A DNA stretch of 23,185 nt from Halobacteriales archaeon QS_9_68_42 (lineage in GTDB: Archaea; Halobacteriota; Halobacteria; Halobacteriales; Haloarculaceae): positions 1 to 23,185 of the forward strand of contig PXSE01000138.1 of assembly GCA_003022905.1 (NCBI GenBank), written 5' to 3'. The translations under genes were made by a program, and so were the position numbers. The number at the start of each line of letters is the position of its first letter. Position 1 is the stretch's first letter. Positions 22,612-23,185 of the stretch are shown here, in pieces. The notes beneath the pieces were generated by a model. That model was not told where the DNA came from and did no database searches. It saw nothing but the letters and a program-made list of their open reading frames with translations.

Positions 22612-22850
22612 TACGTTTCCCAACCACTACATTCAGCTATAGATATAGTTATTGAGCAGTGTTTTTAGCATTGATGAGCTAAAATAAAATAGTGTCACAT
22701 ACCGGATGAATCCTCTATATCTTGCACGGCGCTCGTGACAAGAGTCATATATGTTCCGATTTTCCGTTGCTCGGTCACCCGTCTGTACTGGTTGAGTGTT
22801 TTACGGTCACAATTGAGTAAAGAAACCGTGTTACAACTGGTAATGCTCGG
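22612..22850. other. Non-coding right part of the AT-rich island
   Basis: Very AT-rich, with T-runs (CAGTGTTTTTAGC near 22660) that may end transcription of the small membrane gene. A 66-codon open frame on the minus strand (22695-22895) has no acidic bias, no promoter and no family resemblance, so I do not call it. The composition returns to normal at about 22850 (CGGCCGAGCGCGCCCGC). Confidence 0.35.
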
Positions 22851-22895
22851 CCGAGCGCGCCCGCGGGAACCCGCCCTGCCCATGGCGTAAATCAA

Positions 22896-22906
22896 CTCTT
22901 ATGTAT
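22896..22906 (+). promoter_or_regulatory. TATA box of the nuo operon
   Basis: CTCTTATGTATG is centred about 39 bases before the nuoA ATG, which predicts a short leader of about 12 bases. Confidence 0.4.
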
Positions 22907-22939
22907 GGGTGCGCCCAACTGTCGAACGATACAGACCCG

Positions 22940-23185
22940 ATGAGCAATCCATGGATCGCCGTCGGGGCACTGGCGCTCGTGGGAATCGCGATTCCGACGT
23001 CGATGATCGTGATCTCGAGCCTCCTGCGGCCCAGCGTGCCCGAGCAAGGAAAGCGCGCCACCTACGAGTCCGGCGAGGTACCGACCGGGTCGACGCGCAT
23101 CCGGTTCAACATCCAGTACTACATGATCGCGTTGCTGTTCGTCGTCTTCGACATCGAGACGGTGCTCATCTTCCCGTGGGCACTC
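22940..23185 (+). CDS. nuoA: NADH dehydrogenase-like complex I subunit A (NuoA/NDH-3), partial
   Basis: First 82 residues of the membrane subunit next to the quinone site of the archaeal complex I-like (Fpo/Nuo) enzyme; it continues past the right edge. Hydrophobic helix 1 (WIAVGALALVGIAIPTSMIV) is followed by the family loop RPSVPEQGKRATYESGEVPT (the conserved E-S-G-E in place of the bacterial E-C-G), then the start of helix 2 in RFNIQYYMIALLFVVFDIET with its acidic D-x-E. In haloarchaea this is the first gene of the nuo cluster. The start ATG is at 22940, and the family N-terminus MSNPWIAVGALAL fits. Confidence 0.94.
   Translation, partial: MSNPWIAVGALALVGIAIPTSMIVISSLLRPSVPEQGKRATYESGEVPTGSTRIRFNIQYYMIALLFVVFDIETVLIFPWAL

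Noticed and set aside
22695..22895. 66-codon open frame on the minus strand in the AT-rich island
   Set aside because: No promoter at a suitable distance, no family resemblance, basic composition and an overlap with the composition boundary. Looked at as a transposase or regulator remnant but nothing matched.
1..23185. CRISPR arrays, insertion sequences, integrase attachment sites
   Set aside because: No regularly spaced repeats, no transposase text and no tRNA-end duplication near the initiator tRNA were found on reading both strands.

Overview
This is a high-GC chromosomal segment of a halophilic archaeon (class Halobacteria). The evidence is: very acidic proteins; genes typical of the group (GTG-started rad50 overlapping mre11, PAN, a DUF5800-type protein, haloarchaeal PurE and PurK, a DUF2298 membrane protein, NuoA); TATA boxes centred about 25-30 bases upstream of many start codons, which implies leaderless mRNAs; and an initiator tRNA with the archaeal A1-U72 pair. 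Genus cannot be fixed from the sequence alone.

Layout. 1-321: N-terminus of family B DNA polymerase (minus strand, runs off the left edge). 481-1693: three small plus-strand genes (acidic small protein, two-helix membrane protein, winged-helix protein). 1694-6110: repair operon on the minus strand, small helical protein > mre11 > rad50, with overlapping genes. 6204-8619: DUF2306-like membrane protein, a winged-helix regulator, and the proteasome-activating ATPase PAN. 8792-10213: 47-aa membrane protein, zinc alcohol dehydrogenase, DUF5800 protein. 10470-13407: a frameshifted unknown gene, a frameshifted bactofilin diverging from it, and a YchF GTPase that lacks its switch I segment. 13458-14883: two small Cys-motif proteins and a UbiA prenyltransferase. 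15047-18519: DUF2298 membrane protein diverging from a GT2 glycosyltransferase and a GtrA-like protein, a set suited to polyprenyl-linked sugar or membrane glycan work. 18580-18654: initiator tRNA. 18670-22081: zinc-ribbon protein, purK, a CPBP-family membrane protein, a lipoprotein and purE; PurK and PurE are consecutive steps of purine synthesis. 22085-22850: an AT-rich island with one small two-helix membrane protein. 22940-end: start of the NADH dehydrogenase (nuoA) operon.

The main observation is a set of apparent small lesions between about 10.7 and 20.2 kb. They are a one-base frame shift (10785), a frameshifting loss in the bactofilin (about 11740-11752), an in-frame loss of about 18 residues in YchF (about 12375), probable in-frame losses in the DUF2298 protein (about 16730) and the GT2 enzyme (about 17800), and a junction at about 20160 where the convergent purK and CPBP genes run into each other's antisense. 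The other genes (rad50, mre11, PAN, ADH, UbiA, purE) look full length. Whether this is real genome decay or an assembly/read artefact cannot be decided from the sequence. I found no CRISPR array, insertion sequence, defence island or convincing new system.
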